DNA from: Citrobacter youngae ATCC 29220
GTDB lineage: Bacteria > Pseudomonadota > Gammaproteobacteria > Enterobacterales > Enterobacteriaceae
Length of the DNA: 64,000 nucleotides
Direction of reading: 5' to 3'
Assembly: GCF_000155975.1 (NCBI RefSeq)
Contig: NZ_GG730299.1
Coordinates: forward strand, 434,305-498,304
The translations under genes were made by a program, and so were the position numbers. Shown here piece after piece: positions 8,565 through 18,466 of the stretch; positions within the stretch are counted from its first letter, which is position 1; the number at the start of each line of letters is the position of its first letter. The notes beneath the pieces are model-generated. The model did not search any database. It had not been told where the DNA came from and worked only from the letters and a program-made list of their open reading frames with translations.

Positions 8565-10034
8565 ATGGTTTCCGAAACTAAAACCACAGAAGCGCCCACG
8601 CTACGTCGTGAACTGAAGGCGCGTCACCTGACGATGATTGCCATCGGAGGCTCCATCGGTACAGGTCTTTTCGTTGCATCTGGTGCAACTATTTCTGCGG
8701 CGGGTCCTGGCGGCGCGTTGTTCTCGTATATTCTGATTGGTCTGATGGTGTACTTCCTGATGACCAGTCTCGGTGAGCTGGCGGCCTATATGCCGGTTTC
8801 CGGTTCATTCTCTACTTACGGTCAGAACTATGTTGAAGAAGGCTTCGGCTTCGCGCTGGGCTGGAACTACTGGTACAACTGGGCGGTGACGATTGCCGTT
8901 GACCTGGTGGCCGCACAGTTGGTGATGAGCTGGTGGTTCCCGGACACGCCGGGCTGGATCTGGAGTGCGCTGTTCCTCGGCGTTATCTTCCTGCTGAACT
9001 ACATTTCCGTGCGCGGATTTGGCGAAGCGGAGTACTGGTTCTCACTGATCAAAGTGACCACCGTGATTATCTTTATCGTGGTTGGCGTGATGATGATTTT
9101 CGGTATCTTCAAAGGCGCTCAGCCGGTAGGGTGGAGCAACTGGACGACAGGTGATGCGCCGTTTGCCGGTGGTTTTGCCGCCATGATTGGCGTGGCGATG
9201 ATTGTCGGCTTCTCATTCCAGGGAACTGAGCTTATCGGTATCGCGGCGGGGGAATCTGAAGATCCGGAGAAAAACATTCCTCGCGCGGTGCGTCAGGTTT
9301 TCTGGCGAATTCTTCTGTTCTATGTGTTCGCGATTTTGATTATCAGCCTGATTATCCCGTACACCGATCCGAGCCTGCTGCGCAATGACGTAAAAGATAT
9401 CAGCGTTAGCCCATTCACGCTGGTCTTCCAGCATGCGGGTCTGCTGTCTGCGGCGGCGGTGATGAATGCGGTAATCCTGACGGCGGTACTGTCGGCGGGT
9501 AACTCCGGGATGTATGCATCAACGCGTATGCTTTACACCCTGGCATGTGACGGCAAAGCGCCGCGCATTTTCGCCAAACTGTCTCGTGGCGGTGTGCCGC
9601 GTAACGCGCTGTATGCGACCACCGTGGTAGCGGGGCTGTGCTTCCTGACCTCTATGTTTGGCAACCAGACCGTATACCTGTGGCTGCTGAATACTTCCGG
9701 GATGACGGGGTTTATCGCCTGGTTGGGGATCGCTATCAGCCACTATCGTTTCCGTCGCGGCTATGTGCTGCAGGGCCACGATGTGAAGGATTTGCCGTAT
9801 CGTTCTGGACTGTTCCCGTTGGGACCGATCTTTGCCTTCGTGCTGTGTCTGATCATCACTCTGGGTCAGAACTATGAAGCGTTCCTGAAGGACAGCATTG
9901 ACTGGGGCGGCGTCATGGCAACCTATATCGGTATCCCGCTGTTCCTGATTATCTGGTTTGGTTACAAGCTGACGAAAGGGACTCATTTCGTTCGCTACAG
10001 CGAAATGAAATTCCCTGGACGCGTGAAGAAATAA
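8565..10034 (+). CDS. lysP: Lysine-specific permease and CadC co-sensor
   Basis: This 489-residue amino acid permease of the APC superfamily has twelve predicted membrane segments. It imports L-lysine with protons, and in E. coli also restrains CadC when lysine is scarce. Family features are ELKARHLTMIAIGGSIGTGLF near residue 20, the AGESEDPEKNIPRAVRQVFWR loop near residue 230, and the C-terminal charged tail KGTHFVRYSEMKFPGRVKK. The length equals E. coli LysP. It stands alone: 194 bases after yeiE and ended by a strong terminator shared with the convergent cirA gene. Confidence 0.97.
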   Translation: MVSETKTTEAPTLRRELKARHLTMIAIGGSIGTGLFVASGATISAAGPGGALFSYILIGLMVYFLMTSLGELAAYMPVSGSFSTYGQNYVEEGFGFALGWNYWYNWAVTIAVDLVAAQLVMSWWFPDTPGWIWSALFLGVIFLLNYISVRGFGEAEYWFSLIKVTTVIIFIVVGVMMIFGIFKGAQPVGWSNWTTGDAPFAGGFAAMIGVAMIVGFSFQGTELIGIAAGESEDPEKNIPRAVRQVFWRILLFYVFAILIISLIIPYTDPSLLRNDVKDISVSPFTLVFQHAGLLSAAAVMNAVILTAVLSAGNSGMYASTRMLYTLACDGKAPRIFAKLSRGGVPRNALYATTVVAGLCFLTSMFGNQTVYLWLLNTSGMTGFIAWLGIAISHYRFRRGYVLQGHDVKDLPYRSGLFPLGPIFAFVLCLIITLGQNYEAFLKDSIDWGGVMATYIGIPLFLIIWFGYKLTKGTHFVRYSEMKFPGRVKK

Positions 10035-10053
10035 CCGTATAAGAAAGCATAAC

Positions 10054-10086
10054 AAAACCCCGGCATGGTGAGTGCCGGGGTTTTTT
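10054..10086. terminator. Bidirectional terminator between lysP and cirA
   Basis: AAAACCCCGGCA (10054-10065) and TGCCGGGGTTTT (10073-10084) form a 12-bp perfect stem. T runs follow in both directions, so it can serve lysP on the plus strand and cirA on the minus strand. Confidence 0.95.
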
Positions 10087-10098
10087 ATTGCACCAGAC

Positions 10099-12084
10099 TC
10101 AGAAGCTGTAAGTCAGGCCAACCGTGTAGCGACGCCCATCGAGAACGGTGTCGTAGGTGTCATAATCGATTTGCTTATCCAGCACGTTATACACGCCAGC
10201 GGTCATCAGCAGATCCTTGGTAGCGTAGTAACGTAAACCGACATCGACCTGCGTATAGGATGGCGTGCCCTGTGCCATGGAGGTACGGCTCAGGTACTCA
10301 GACGTTTTGCCGCGCAGGTTCAAACGACTCCAGAAGCCGAGATCCTGCGTTGCCTGCCAGTCCACGGTGGTGTTAAACATATGCTTCGGCATTTTGTTTA
10401 ATGGCTGACCGGAGAACTGACCGCTTTTCTGTTCAGATTCCGTGTAAGTGTAGTTCGCCGTCCAGTTGACGTCGGAGGTGATTTTCCAGCCGAAGGTGGA
10501 TTCTACGCCGCGCATATTGGCTTTATCGACGTTCACGCGGTCGCTGACAAAGTCATAGCTGGTATTGCCGATGGTGCAGGCCGGGTCGGCGCTGCTGTTA
10601 CAGCGACGCACTTCGGTAATTTTGTTTTTGAAATCGGTATTGAACAACGTGACGCCCGCGTTGAGATCGTTACCGTTATCCCAAAGTAAACCGATCTCTT
10701 CGCTCAGGCTTTTCTCTGGCTTCAGATCCGGGTTGCCGACAATGATACCGTTCAGTCGACCACCGCCGGTGACCTGTCCCCAACTGGCAGAAGACTGGCG
10801 CAGATCCGGCGCGCGATAGCCCGCGGAAACACCCCCTTTTAAGGTCCATTGATCGCTCAGATGCCAGACGCCGTAGCCGCGCGGCGTCCAGTTGTCGCCG
10901 TAGTTTTCATCTTTATCCATACGCAGACCGCCGGTCAGCGCGAAGGTATCGGTAATGGTCCATTCGTCTTCAGCAAACAGCGCCCAGCTCCAGCGGGTCA
11001 GTTTGTTCAGTCCATCGGCGGCCTGCAGTTGATTCCCGTTATCACGCAGTTTCTCATAACGGTACTGTCCACCGACTGTCAGGGTATGTGCCCCGAGGAA
11101 AACCTGGTTCTGATTGTTAAAGATGGTGTTGTAGGACTTCATCTGGCGACCTGGGTTTTCGGTCTCTTCCTGCTGGATATAGCTGGTGGCGTTGAAGTCG
11201 TCGTAATAACCGCTGTGGGTGAGTGAGTATGTGGTGTGCACATACTTGCTTTCGCTTTTACTGTTGGGCTTACAGCTGCCGTTGCGGCAGTTTTCTTCAG
11301 CCTTGGATTTTCCCGGCGTACTGTCGCGATCCTGCAGTTCACGTGCGTAATCGAAGTCGATGTCGTTTTTATCATCCGGCGTGAAGTTCAGAGTTATCCC
11401 CCCGTTACGCATACGCTGCTCATTGTAGCCATTGACGATTTCATCTTCCGCACGGTGAGAGAATAACCCGGTCACTTTGGCGCCGAGTAATCCGTCAATC
11501 AGCGGCCCGGACGCATAGGCGTTCGTCTGATAAATATCACCGGAATCTCTGTCTTCCTGGAAAGTGGCATCGCCATGCAAGGAGCCGGTCCAGGCTTTGG
11601 TATTCGAGACTTTTTTGGTGATGACGTTAATGACGCCGCCCATCGCATCGGAGCCGTACAGCGATGACATTGGACCACGAATAACTTCGATGCGCTCGAT
11701 GGACTCCAGCGGTGGGAGCCAGCCTTGTTCAATACCGGCGTTATCGCTGTTAGGTCGCGTGCCGCGCGTGCTGATGCGTTTGCCGTTGACCAGGAACAGC
11801 GTGTATTGCGAAGCCATACCACGAATACTGATATCGCTGCTGCTACCGCCACCGGTGACGACGACGCCAGGGACATCTTTAAGCGCATCGGTGACATCGC
11901 GATAGGCTTTGTCTTCAATCTGCTGCTTGGTAATCACCGAAATTGAAGCGGGGGCATCCTGAATTTTCTGCTCGAAGCCGGTAGCGGTGACTACGACGGT
12001 ATCCTGTTCAGCGGTATGGCCGAGTGATGGGAGACTGGCGACGCATACTGCGGCAGCTACAGCCTTAACGTGAGGTATAGTCAT
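10099..12084 (-). CDS. cirA: CirA-type TonB-dependent outer-membrane receptor
   Basis: This is a 661-residue TonB-dependent receptor at the cirA locus, presumably for catecholate siderophore breakdown products; in E. coli CirA is also the colicin I receptor. A signal peptide (MTIPHVKAVAAAVCVASLPSLGHTA) is followed by a TonB box (EQDTVVVTAT), a plug domain (DAPASISVITKQQIEDK ... ERIEVIRGPMSSLYGSDAMGG) and a beta barrel ending in the aromatic F (YTVGLTYSF). The start at 12084 gives E. coli-like length and has GGA nine bases upstream; the frame is open a further 46 codons, but that extension is not signal-like. Against my memory of E. coli CirA the barrel is much more diverged than neighbouring genes. 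Two short-range cysteine pairs (CRNGSC and CNSSADPAC) lie in likely surface loops. The ligand is not certain. Confidence 0.85.
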   Translation of the reverse strand: MTIPHVKAVAAAVCVASLPSLGHTAEQDTVVVTATGFEQKIQDAPASISVITKQQIEDKAYRDVTDALKDVPGVVVTGGGSSSDISIRGMASQYTLFLVNGKRISTRGTRPNSDNAGIEQGWLPPLESIERIEVIRGPMSSLYGSDAMGGVINVITKKVSNTKAWTGSLHGDATFQEDRDSGDIYQTNAYASGPLIDGLLGAKVTGLFSHRAEDEIVNGYNEQRMRNGGITLNFTPDDKNDIDFDYARELQDRDSTPGKSKAEENCRNGSCKPNSKSESKYVHTTYSLTHSGYYDDFNATSYIQQEETENPGRQMKSYNTIFNNQNQVFLGAHTLTVGGQYRYEKLRDNGNQLQAADGLNKLTRWSWALFAEDEWTITDTFALTGGLRMDKDENYGDNWTPRGYGVWHLSDQWTLKGGVSAGYRAPDLRQSSASWGQVTGGGRLNGIIVGNPDLKPEKSLSEEIGLLWDNGNDLNAGVTLFNTDFKNKITEVRRCNSSADPACTIGNTSYDFVSDRVNVDKANMRGVESTFGWKITSDVNWTANYTYTESEQKSGQFSGQPLNKMPKHMFNTTVDWQATQDLGFWSRLNLRGKTSEYLSRTSMAQGTPSYTQVDVGLRYYATKDLLMTAGVYNVLDKQIDYDTYDTVLDGRRYTVGLTYSF

Positions 12085-12428
12085 TTGTATCATTCCATTT
12101 AAATGAATCAAACTGCGCGTCATGTGAAAGGCCATGACAATTGTATGTATTTGTCTTTTAAGGACTCTTTTCAGTAAAGAAGCGAATGGATTGTACAAAA
12201 GTATGAATATTTGTAAACACAAATGATAATCGAAATCATTTGTGTTTAATTTAAATGGAATTGAAATTGCTTTTAAATCAATAAGATAGTTGAAAAAGAA
12301 AAATGGAGAAAAAGTGAAGGGATGATGGAGAGATGAAGAGGGCGGAAACCTTTTTGACGCTGAAGAATCACTTCAGGTTTATCACTGAATGGCAGCGGCG
12401 ATAGCACCGCTGCCATGCTATGACTGGC
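12085..12428. other. cirA promoter region and spacer
   Basis: These 344 bases hold the cirA promoter with its Fur palindrome (12215-12247), a very A-rich stretch around 12250-12330, and two small hairpins near the end of the transporter gene: CTGAAG/CTTCAG at 12360-12376 and ATGGCAGCGG/CCGCTGCCAT at 12389-12416. The second may end the upstream minus-strand operon, although it has no T tract. I see no gene here. Confidence 0.6.
12215..12247 (-). promoter_or_regulatory. Fur box for cirA
   Basis: AAACACAAATGAT (12215-12227) and ATCATTTGTGTTT (12235-12247) are perfect 13-base inverted arms around AATCGAA. The centre TGATAATCGAAATCATT closely follows the Fur consensus GATAATGATAATCATTATC. It is about 130 bases upstream of the cirA start, so cirA should be repressed by Fur in iron-rich cells. 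Confidence 0.85.
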
Positions 12429-13751
12429 CTACAGTCGATGGAATTTGGCGAGTAAAGCCAGTGAAAGAGTGGTTAACAGGATGGCGATCACAGCATAGAG
12501 GTAGACTCCAGACCATTCCCAGCTGTTCTTCACCAATATTACCGGTACCCCTGCTAACGCCGCGCCGACATAGCTAAATAATCCCCGGAAGCCGGTTATT
12601 GAGCCCGCCGCATCTTTATGAGTGACATCCAGACACCCCACTGCAAAAAGCATATGCGGCCCGTACAGGGCGAAACCCATGATAGTGAATAGCATAGCCG
12701 TAATGGTATATGAGGTGTCCTGGACCAGTGGGATTAAGATAATACACACGCACAGCATTAAGGCGAATACCAGGCCTGTCATCCAGCGGTTACTTTTGAA
12801 CATAAAGTCAGACAGATAACCAGCTAATAGCCCTCCGACAAGGCCTCCAGCTTCAAACCACGAGATAATGGAGTTGGCTTTAATCAGGCTCCAGCCATGT
12901 ACCTGAGAATAGTAAATTTGCGGCCAGTCATTGAGGATCGTTCGGGCAATATAGACGGACATATCACCAACGATAATAATCCACACTAACGGGTTGATCA
13001 GGATATATTTAACGAAAATCTGCCAAAAAGGGAGATTAACCGGGCTGGCTTTAACCTGGGCCAGTTCTGTCGGATCCTTGCGCCATTCACCAACATTGGG
13101 TAAACCCAGGGTCCCGGGGCGGTCCTTAATGGTAAAGAGTGCAACTACCCCCATCAGCAGGGAGATAGCGCCCGGTACATAGAAACCCATTTTCCAACTG
13201 CTGCTCCAGACAATCGCAAAGCTGGTTAACAGCGGGGCGAGACTGCCGCCGATATTATGCGCAGCTTCAACGACCGCCCACCAACGCCCGCGTTCATTTT
13301 TGGAAAACCACGATGCCATGATCTTTGCCATTGGCGGAAAACTGGTGCCCTGAAGAATGGCATTGAGGCTGTACAACACATAAAACGCGGCAATGCTGTC
13401 GGAAAAACCAAACAGAATATTGACGATCCCAACACCGATGAGGACTGGGCCGGTCATGGCTTTAGGATTAATTTTATCAACCAGCATACCGCCAACAAAC
13501 TTCATTGAGCCATACAAGATGTAAAACAGTGAAGACATGATGGCAAAATCTTCTGCAGTCAGAGCGGTATCAGACAACATTGCCGGCATGGCTGCTGAGA
13601 AGTTTTTACGCGTTAAATAAAAGACGGCGTAAGAGATAAAAACTGAAGTAATAATCTCTATACGAAATTTTTTATAGGTCCGATCAATTTCTTTTTTTTC
13701 TTTTACAACCGGCTTATCAGCCTGGCTGAAAATAAACGATTTCAAGCTCAT
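12429..13751 (-). CDS. OPA-family organophosphate:phosphate antiporter (MFS), substrate unknown
   Basis: This 440-residue twelve-segment transporter belongs to the organophosphate:phosphate antiporter family (UhpT/UhpC/GlpT/PgtP). Residues that hold phosphate in UhpT/GlpT are kept: Arg48 in FYLTRKNF, Lys84 in YGSMKFVGG and Arg270 in VYIARTILNDW. So it probably exchanges a phosphate ester for inorganic phosphate, rather than sensing as UhpC does. It is the second gene of a minus-strand pair, 31 bases after a SerB-like phosphatase, and that pair is divergent from an L-serine deaminase gene. The context suggests O-phosphoserine as the substrate; this is inference and not a known assignment. There is no UhpAB-type regulator nearby. 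Confidence 0.85.
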   Translation of the reverse strand: MSLKSFIFSQADKPVVKEKKEIDRTYKKFRIEIITSVFISYAVFYLTRKNFSAAMPAMLSDTALTAEDFAIMSSLFYILYGSMKFVGGMLVDKINPKAMTGPVLIGVGIVNILFGFSDSIAAFYVLYSLNAILQGTSFPPMAKIMASWFSKNERGRWWAVVEAAHNIGGSLAPLLTSFAIVWSSSWKMGFYVPGAISLLMGVVALFTIKDRPGTLGLPNVGEWRKDPTELAQVKASPVNLPFWQIFVKYILINPLVWIIIVGDMSVYIARTILNDWPQIYYSQVHGWSLIKANSIISWFEAGGLVGGLLAGYLSDFMFKSNRWMTGLVFALMLCVCIILIPLVQDTSYTITAMLFTIMGFALYGPHMLFAVGCLDVTHKDAAGSITGFRGLFSYVGAALAGVPVILVKNSWEWSGVYLYAVIAILLTTLSLALLAKFHRL

Positions 13752-13782
13752 ATAAATTTCCCTTCAGACAATACTCGTGGGG

Positions 13783-14670
13783 TTATAATCCATTTTCGAT
13801 GTAGAACAGAAGCGACTCGAAGCCGTGAAAATTAATCTGATTTTTTATTAAGTCTCTGACCGCCGGTTTGGCTTTCCACGCAATACCCGTGCCTGCATAG
13901 GTGAGCATGGGAATGTCGTTGGCGCCATCACCGCAGGCGATGATATTATGCTGCGATACCTGCAGCGTTTCGGCGAGTAGTTCCAATTTTTTTTTCTTAT
14001 TTTCTGCATTCATAATGGGGGCAGTTATATTATCGGTTAGCTCACCGTTACTGATTTCAACTGTATTAGAAAAAACATAATCCAGTTGATATTTTTCCTG
14101 TAAGCGGCGAGTGAAAATATCTAAACCACCGGAAATGATCGCAGTCTTAAATCCTCTCTGTTTGAGAATTGGCAAAATAGCGGTGATGCCGGGAGAGGCG
14201 GTCATTTGATCGCATACGGTATTAATCACATCAAGATGCGTTCCTTTCAACATCCCGATACGACGGGTAAAACTGCTGTTAAAATCCAGTTTCCCTTCCA
14301 TCGCCTGCTGGGTTAGTCGTGCTATTTGCGTAGAGATGCCTAGCGCTCGGGCAATTTCATCGACACCTTCTTCTTCGATAAATGTCGAGTCCATGTCGAA
14401 TGCAACGATTCCGCTTGCGGGAAGGATTTGCGGTTTAATGAAGAAATCAAATTGCTGAGTAAATGATGTGACCCTCATTTTATTATATATGTCATTTGTG
14501 AATGATTTATCCGGTATTGATAATTTGAAGTATGATTTATTGATGGCTGCTATATGTAGCTGTTCCAGTGTGCACTGATTTTGTTTGTTGTTAGTATTCA
14601 GAAACGCTTCGTGCAACCATGCATGAAGTTTTTCAGGCTCTTTCACACTGATAAAATAAATAATTGTCAT
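13783..14670 (-). CDS. SerB-like HAD phosphatase (putative phosphoserine phosphatase)
   Basis: This 295-residue HAD-superfamily phosphatase is of the SerB type. The four HAD motifs are visible: FDMDST at 91-96 (nucleophile Asp92, acid/base Asp94), Ser180 in IISGG, the lysine-rich stretch near 225-229, and GDGANDIPML at 247-256. The SerB-specific cap context EEEGVDEIARALG follows motif I. The first 85 residues are a divergent N-terminal part. Canonical serB lies elsewhere (next to radA/nadR), so this is a second, specialised copy. It is the first gene of the pair with the OPA transporter and would release serine and phosphate from imported phosphoserine, the phosphate serving as exchange ion. 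It is noticeably more AT-rich than the flanking core genes, which fits acquisition. Confidence 0.85.
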   Translation of the reverse strand: MTIIYFISVKEPEKLHAWLHEAFLNTNNKQNQCTLEQLHIAAINKSYFKLSIPDKSFTNDIYNKMRVTSFTQQFDFFIKPQILPASGIVAFDMDSTFIEEEGVDEIARALGISTQIARLTQQAMEGKLDFNSSFTRRIGMLKGTHLDVINTVCDQMTASPGITAILPILKQRGFKTAIISGGLDIFTRRLQEKYQLDYVFSNTVEISNGELTDNITAPIMNAENKKKKLELLAETLQVSQHNIIACGDGANDIPMLTYAGTGIAWKAKPAVRDLIKNQINFHGFESLLFYIENGL

Positions 14671-14763
14671 AATGTCACTCCTGTAAGCTGAGTTTATTGT
14701 AATCGTGGGCGGGGGCGATTGAATCTTGCTTTATCACAGTTGTGAATGTTAATAGAAAGATAA

Positions 14764-14822
14764 AAAAGTATTGTTTTTTATACCGGCTGATAAACAAATT
14801 CTGAAAAGTATCGTTTTTGATA
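14764..14822. promoter_or_regulatory. Pair of 19-bp direct repeats, candidate operator
   Basis: AAAAGTATTGTTTTTTATA (14764-14782) and AAAAGTATCGTTTTTGATA (14804-14822) match at 17 of 19 positions and begin exactly 40 bases apart, close to four helical turns. They lie in the 216-base divergent region between the SerB-like and the deaminase genes. The XRE protein encoded at the end of the plus-strand arm is the obvious candidate ligand. Binding is inferred. Confidence 0.5.
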
Positions 14823-14886
14823 TATATATCACGTTCTGTTGCCACTGGCGCTATATTCTGTGGTGATTAACAGGGAAGGATATAAA

Positions 14887-16269
14887 TTGGAAAGCTGTGT
14901 TGATATTTTTAAAGTCGTCATTGGACCTTCCAGTTCCAGAACGGTCGGACCTATGCGCGCTGCGTTTAACTTCATTTCTCAATTAAAGCTGCAGGAGATT
15001 TTACCGCTGACGCGAAAAATTGAGGTTGAGCTGTATGGCGCGCTCTCGTTAAGCCGTAAGTGCCATAACGTTGATATCGCTCTTTACCTGGGCTTGTTGG
15101 GTAATCAGCCGGATGATGTTGATTTACGTCAGCAGATGGAGGCCATTAAACGCGCTGAACAGAACGGCATTTTGGCGATCTCTCCTTCAGTTGTCGTGGC
15201 GGTCACTATTTTGGCGAATCAGCAACCGCATTCCGGCCATCCCTATGCGATGACGTTTCGCGCCAGGGATGATTATTTCACGCTGTATGAAGAAACATGG
15301 TTTTCAACTGGCGCCGGTCAGGTTTGTAAACCTGGCGAGCAGCCCTCCGTAGCCTCTACGCAAGAAAGCGTATCTCCTTTTGCTTTTCAACATGCGGCGC
15401 AGTTGCAGGCACTGTGTCAACGCAATGGCTTATCCGTTGCGGCGTTAATGATGAAAAACGAATTGCTGGCGCATTCACAGGCGACACTGGAGGACTATTT
15501 TCGGCAGATTTGGGCGGTTATGCAGCAGGCGGTTCATCGTGGTCTGCATACTGAAGGGCTGCTGCCGGGGCCGTATCAGGTGCCGCGCAGGGCTTGCGCG
15601 CTGCATAAATCACTGTCAATGAGACCCTCTGCCAACGACTTTCTCACCAACCTCAACTGGGTGAATGCGTTTGCGATTGCCGTCAGCGAGGAAAATGCCG
15701 CCGGAGGGCGGGTGGTAACCGCACCGACCAATGGTGCGAGCGGCATCATCCCCGCGGTGCTCAGTTGGTACGATAAGTTTGTCTGTGAGCTGGATAGCGC
15801 ATCGGTTATTCGCTTTTTTCTTACCGCTGGCGCTATCGCGCTACTCTTCAAACAAAATGCATCCATTTTAGGTTCTGAAGTCGGGTGTCAGGGGGAGATC
15901 GGCGTGGCCAGTTCGATGGCCGCGGCCGGATTAGCTGAACTGATGGGGGCGTCAGTTGCTCAGGTGCTGAATGCCGCAGAAATCGCCATGGAACACCATT
16001 TGGGGCTGACCTGCGATCCGGTCGGTGGTCAGGTGCAAATTCCGTGCGTTGAACGCAACGCGATTTCGTCCGTAAAGGCGATTAACGCTGCAACGATGGC
16101 GATGAGCCGCATCAGTGAGCCATGCGTATCGCTCGACGAGGTAATTGCAGCGATGTATGAAACGGGTAAAGACATGAGCGCGAAGTACCGTGAAACGTAT
16201 CACGGCTGCCTGGGGAAAATTCAGCCCAAAAAACGGGGAGGGTGGCATGAAATATCACACCATGAATAA
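14887..16269 (+). CDS. Iron-sulfur L-serine ammonia-lyase (SdaA/SdaB-like)
   Basis: This protein of about 460 residues belongs to the iron-sulfur L-serine dehydratase family, which converts L-serine to pyruvate and ammonia. The N-terminal beta domain ([19 protein letters not shown]) and the alpha domain (NEENAAGG-like [19 protein letters not shown]) are fused as in E. coli SdaA. The three cysteines expected to hold the [4Fe-4S] cluster are present in [17 protein letters not shown] and IPCVERNAI. The start is TTG at 14887 with AGGGAAGGA six bases upstream, giving the family N-terminus and length; the frame extends back to another TTG at 14839 without a ribosome site. The conserved His of PSSSHTVGP is Arg here. 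The divergent phosphatase/transporter pair suggests it consumes serine from phosphoserine. It may be oxygen sensitive like its relatives. Confidence 0.9.
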   Translation: MESCVDIFKVVIGPSSSRTVGPMRAAFNFISQLKLQEILPLTRKIEVELYGALSLSRKCHNVDIALYLGLLGNQPDDVDLRQQMEAIKRAEQNGILAISPSVVVAVTILANQQPHSGHPYAMTFRARDDYFTLYEETWFSTGAGQVCKPGEQPSVASTQESVSPFAFQHAAQLQALCQRNGLSVAALMMKNELLAHSQATLEDYFRQIWAVMQQAVHRGLHTEGLLPGPYQVPRRACALHKSLSMRPSANDFLTNLNWVNAFAIAVSEENAAGGRVVTAPTNGASGIIPAVLSWYDKFVCELDSASVIRFFLTAGAIALLFKQNASILGSEVGCQGEIGVASSMAAAGLAELMGASVAQVLNAAEIAMEHHLGLTCDPVGGQVQIPCVERNAISSVKAINAATMAMSRISEPCVSLDEVIAAMYETGKDMSAKYRETYHGCLGKIQPKKRGGWHEISHHE

Positions 16270-16636
16270 TGATGAAATCATCTTGTCATTGTGCGCGCGT
16301 ATCCGGGAAACGCGGATTTCTCTGGCGCTGACGCAGCAACAGTTTGCCGACAGCGCTCAGGTGGGCGTTGCGACCATTAAACGTATCGAGAAAGGCGGGG
16401 GATTGAACCTCGATACGCTTATCTCCATGCTGCGGGCACTGAATAAACTGCACCATTTGGATGCAATTTTATTCGAGTCTGAAGTGCGGAATTTTAGCGA
16501 AGGATATGAGGGAAGTGAGAGTACGTCGCGGTTACAGGTACGCCAACAGGCTGCCGATCTAAATCGTAAAGCGTCCGCGCCGCAATCCGAAGAGATAAGC
16601 TACAGCGCGGCAATAGAAAACACTCTGTATTGGTGA
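16247..16636 (+). CDS. XRE-family helix-turn-helix regulator
   Basis: This 129-residue protein has an XRE/Cro-type helix-turn-helix in the first 65 residues (CARIRETRISLALTQQQFADSAQVGVATIKRIEKGGG ... LDTLISMLRALNKL), followed by a polar tail with no recognised domain. ATG 16247 is preceded by GGGGAGGG; it overlaps the end of the deaminase gene by 23 bases, pointing to translational coupling. It resembles the antitoxin/regulator type of short XRE proteins, but no toxin gene is adjacent. Its place at the end of the deaminase arm suggests it controls the divergent serine/phosphoserine cluster, perhaps through the 19-bp repeats at 14764-14822. Its stop is immediately next to the convergent yeiG stop. 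Confidence 0.85.
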   Translation: MKYHTMNNDEIILSLCARIRETRISLALTQQQFADSAQVGVATIKRIEKGGGLNLDTLISMLRALNKLHHLDAILFESEVRNFSEGYEGSESTSRLQVRQQAADLNRKASAPQSEEISYSAAIENTLYW

Positions 16637-17783
<1,147 letters not shown>

Positions 17784-18452
17784 ATGTCATCACTCAGTAA
17801 AGAAGCGGCTTTGGTTCATGAAGCGCTGGTCGCGCGTGGTCTCGAAACACCACTACGCCCGCCCGTGCAGGAGATGGATAACGAAACGCGCAAACGTCTT
17901 ATCTCAGGCCACATGACCGAGATTATGCAATTGCTCAATCTCGATTTGAGCGATGACAGTTTGATGGAAACTCCGCATCGCATTGCGAAAATGTATGTCG
18001 ATGAGATTTTCTCCGGCCTCGATTATGCCAACTTCCCGAAAATCACCGTCATTGAAAACAAAATGAAAGTGGACGAGATGGTCACGGTTCGCGATATCAC
18101 GCTGACCAGCACCTGCGAGCATCACTTTGTCACTATTGATGGCAAAGCGACGGTGGCGTATATCCCGAAAGATTCGGTCATCGGTCTGTCGAAGATCAAT
18201 CGTATTGTGCAGTTCTTTGCCCAGCGTCCGCAGGTACAGGAACGCCTGACCCAGCAAATTCTCACCGCGCTGCAAACGCTGCTCGGGACGAATAATGTCG
18301 CGGTGTCGATCGATGCGGTGCATTACTGCGTGAAAGCGCGCGGCATTCGCGATGCGACCAGCGCAACCACCACCACTTCTCTGGGCGGATTGTTTAAGTC
18401 CAGCCAGAACACGCGTCAGGAATTCCTGCGCGCAGTACGTCATCACAACTGA
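17784..18452 (+). CDS. folE: GTP cyclohydrolase I
   Basis: This 222-residue type I GTP cyclohydrolase is the first enzyme of folate (and queuosine) synthesis, turning GTP into 7,8-dihydroneopterin triphosphate. It is nearly identical to E. coli FolE in length and sequence. Zinc and catalytic residues are visible in [14 protein letters not shown] (Cys and two His) and in [13 protein letters not shown] start it at ATG 17784 ([15 protein letters not shown]) because this matches the family N-terminus and has GGAG upstream; the ATG at 17745 adds 13 unconserved residues. yeiB follows by 14 bases and is probably co-transcribed. Confidence 0.97.
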   Translation: MSSLSKEAALVHEALVARGLETPLRPPVQEMDNETRKRLISGHMTEIMQLLNLDLSDDSLMETPHRIAKMYVDEIFSGLDYANFPKITVIENKMKVDEMVTVRDITLTSTCEHHFVTIDGKATVAYIPKDSVIGLSKINRIVQFFAQRPQVQERLTQQILTALQTLLGTNNVAVSIDAVHYCVKARGIRDATSATTTTSLGGLFKSSQNTRQEFLRAVRHHN

Positions 18453-18466
18453 TTAGGGCAGGAGCC

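Noticed and set aside
12085-12222. N-terminal extension of the cirA frame
   Set aside because: The extra 46 codons are not signal-peptide-like and span the promoter area; the start at 12084 has a ribosome site and gives normal length.
14839-14886. Longer start (TTG 14839) for the serine deaminase
   Set aside because: No ribosome site there, while TTG 14887 has AGGGAAGGA at the right distance and matches the family start.
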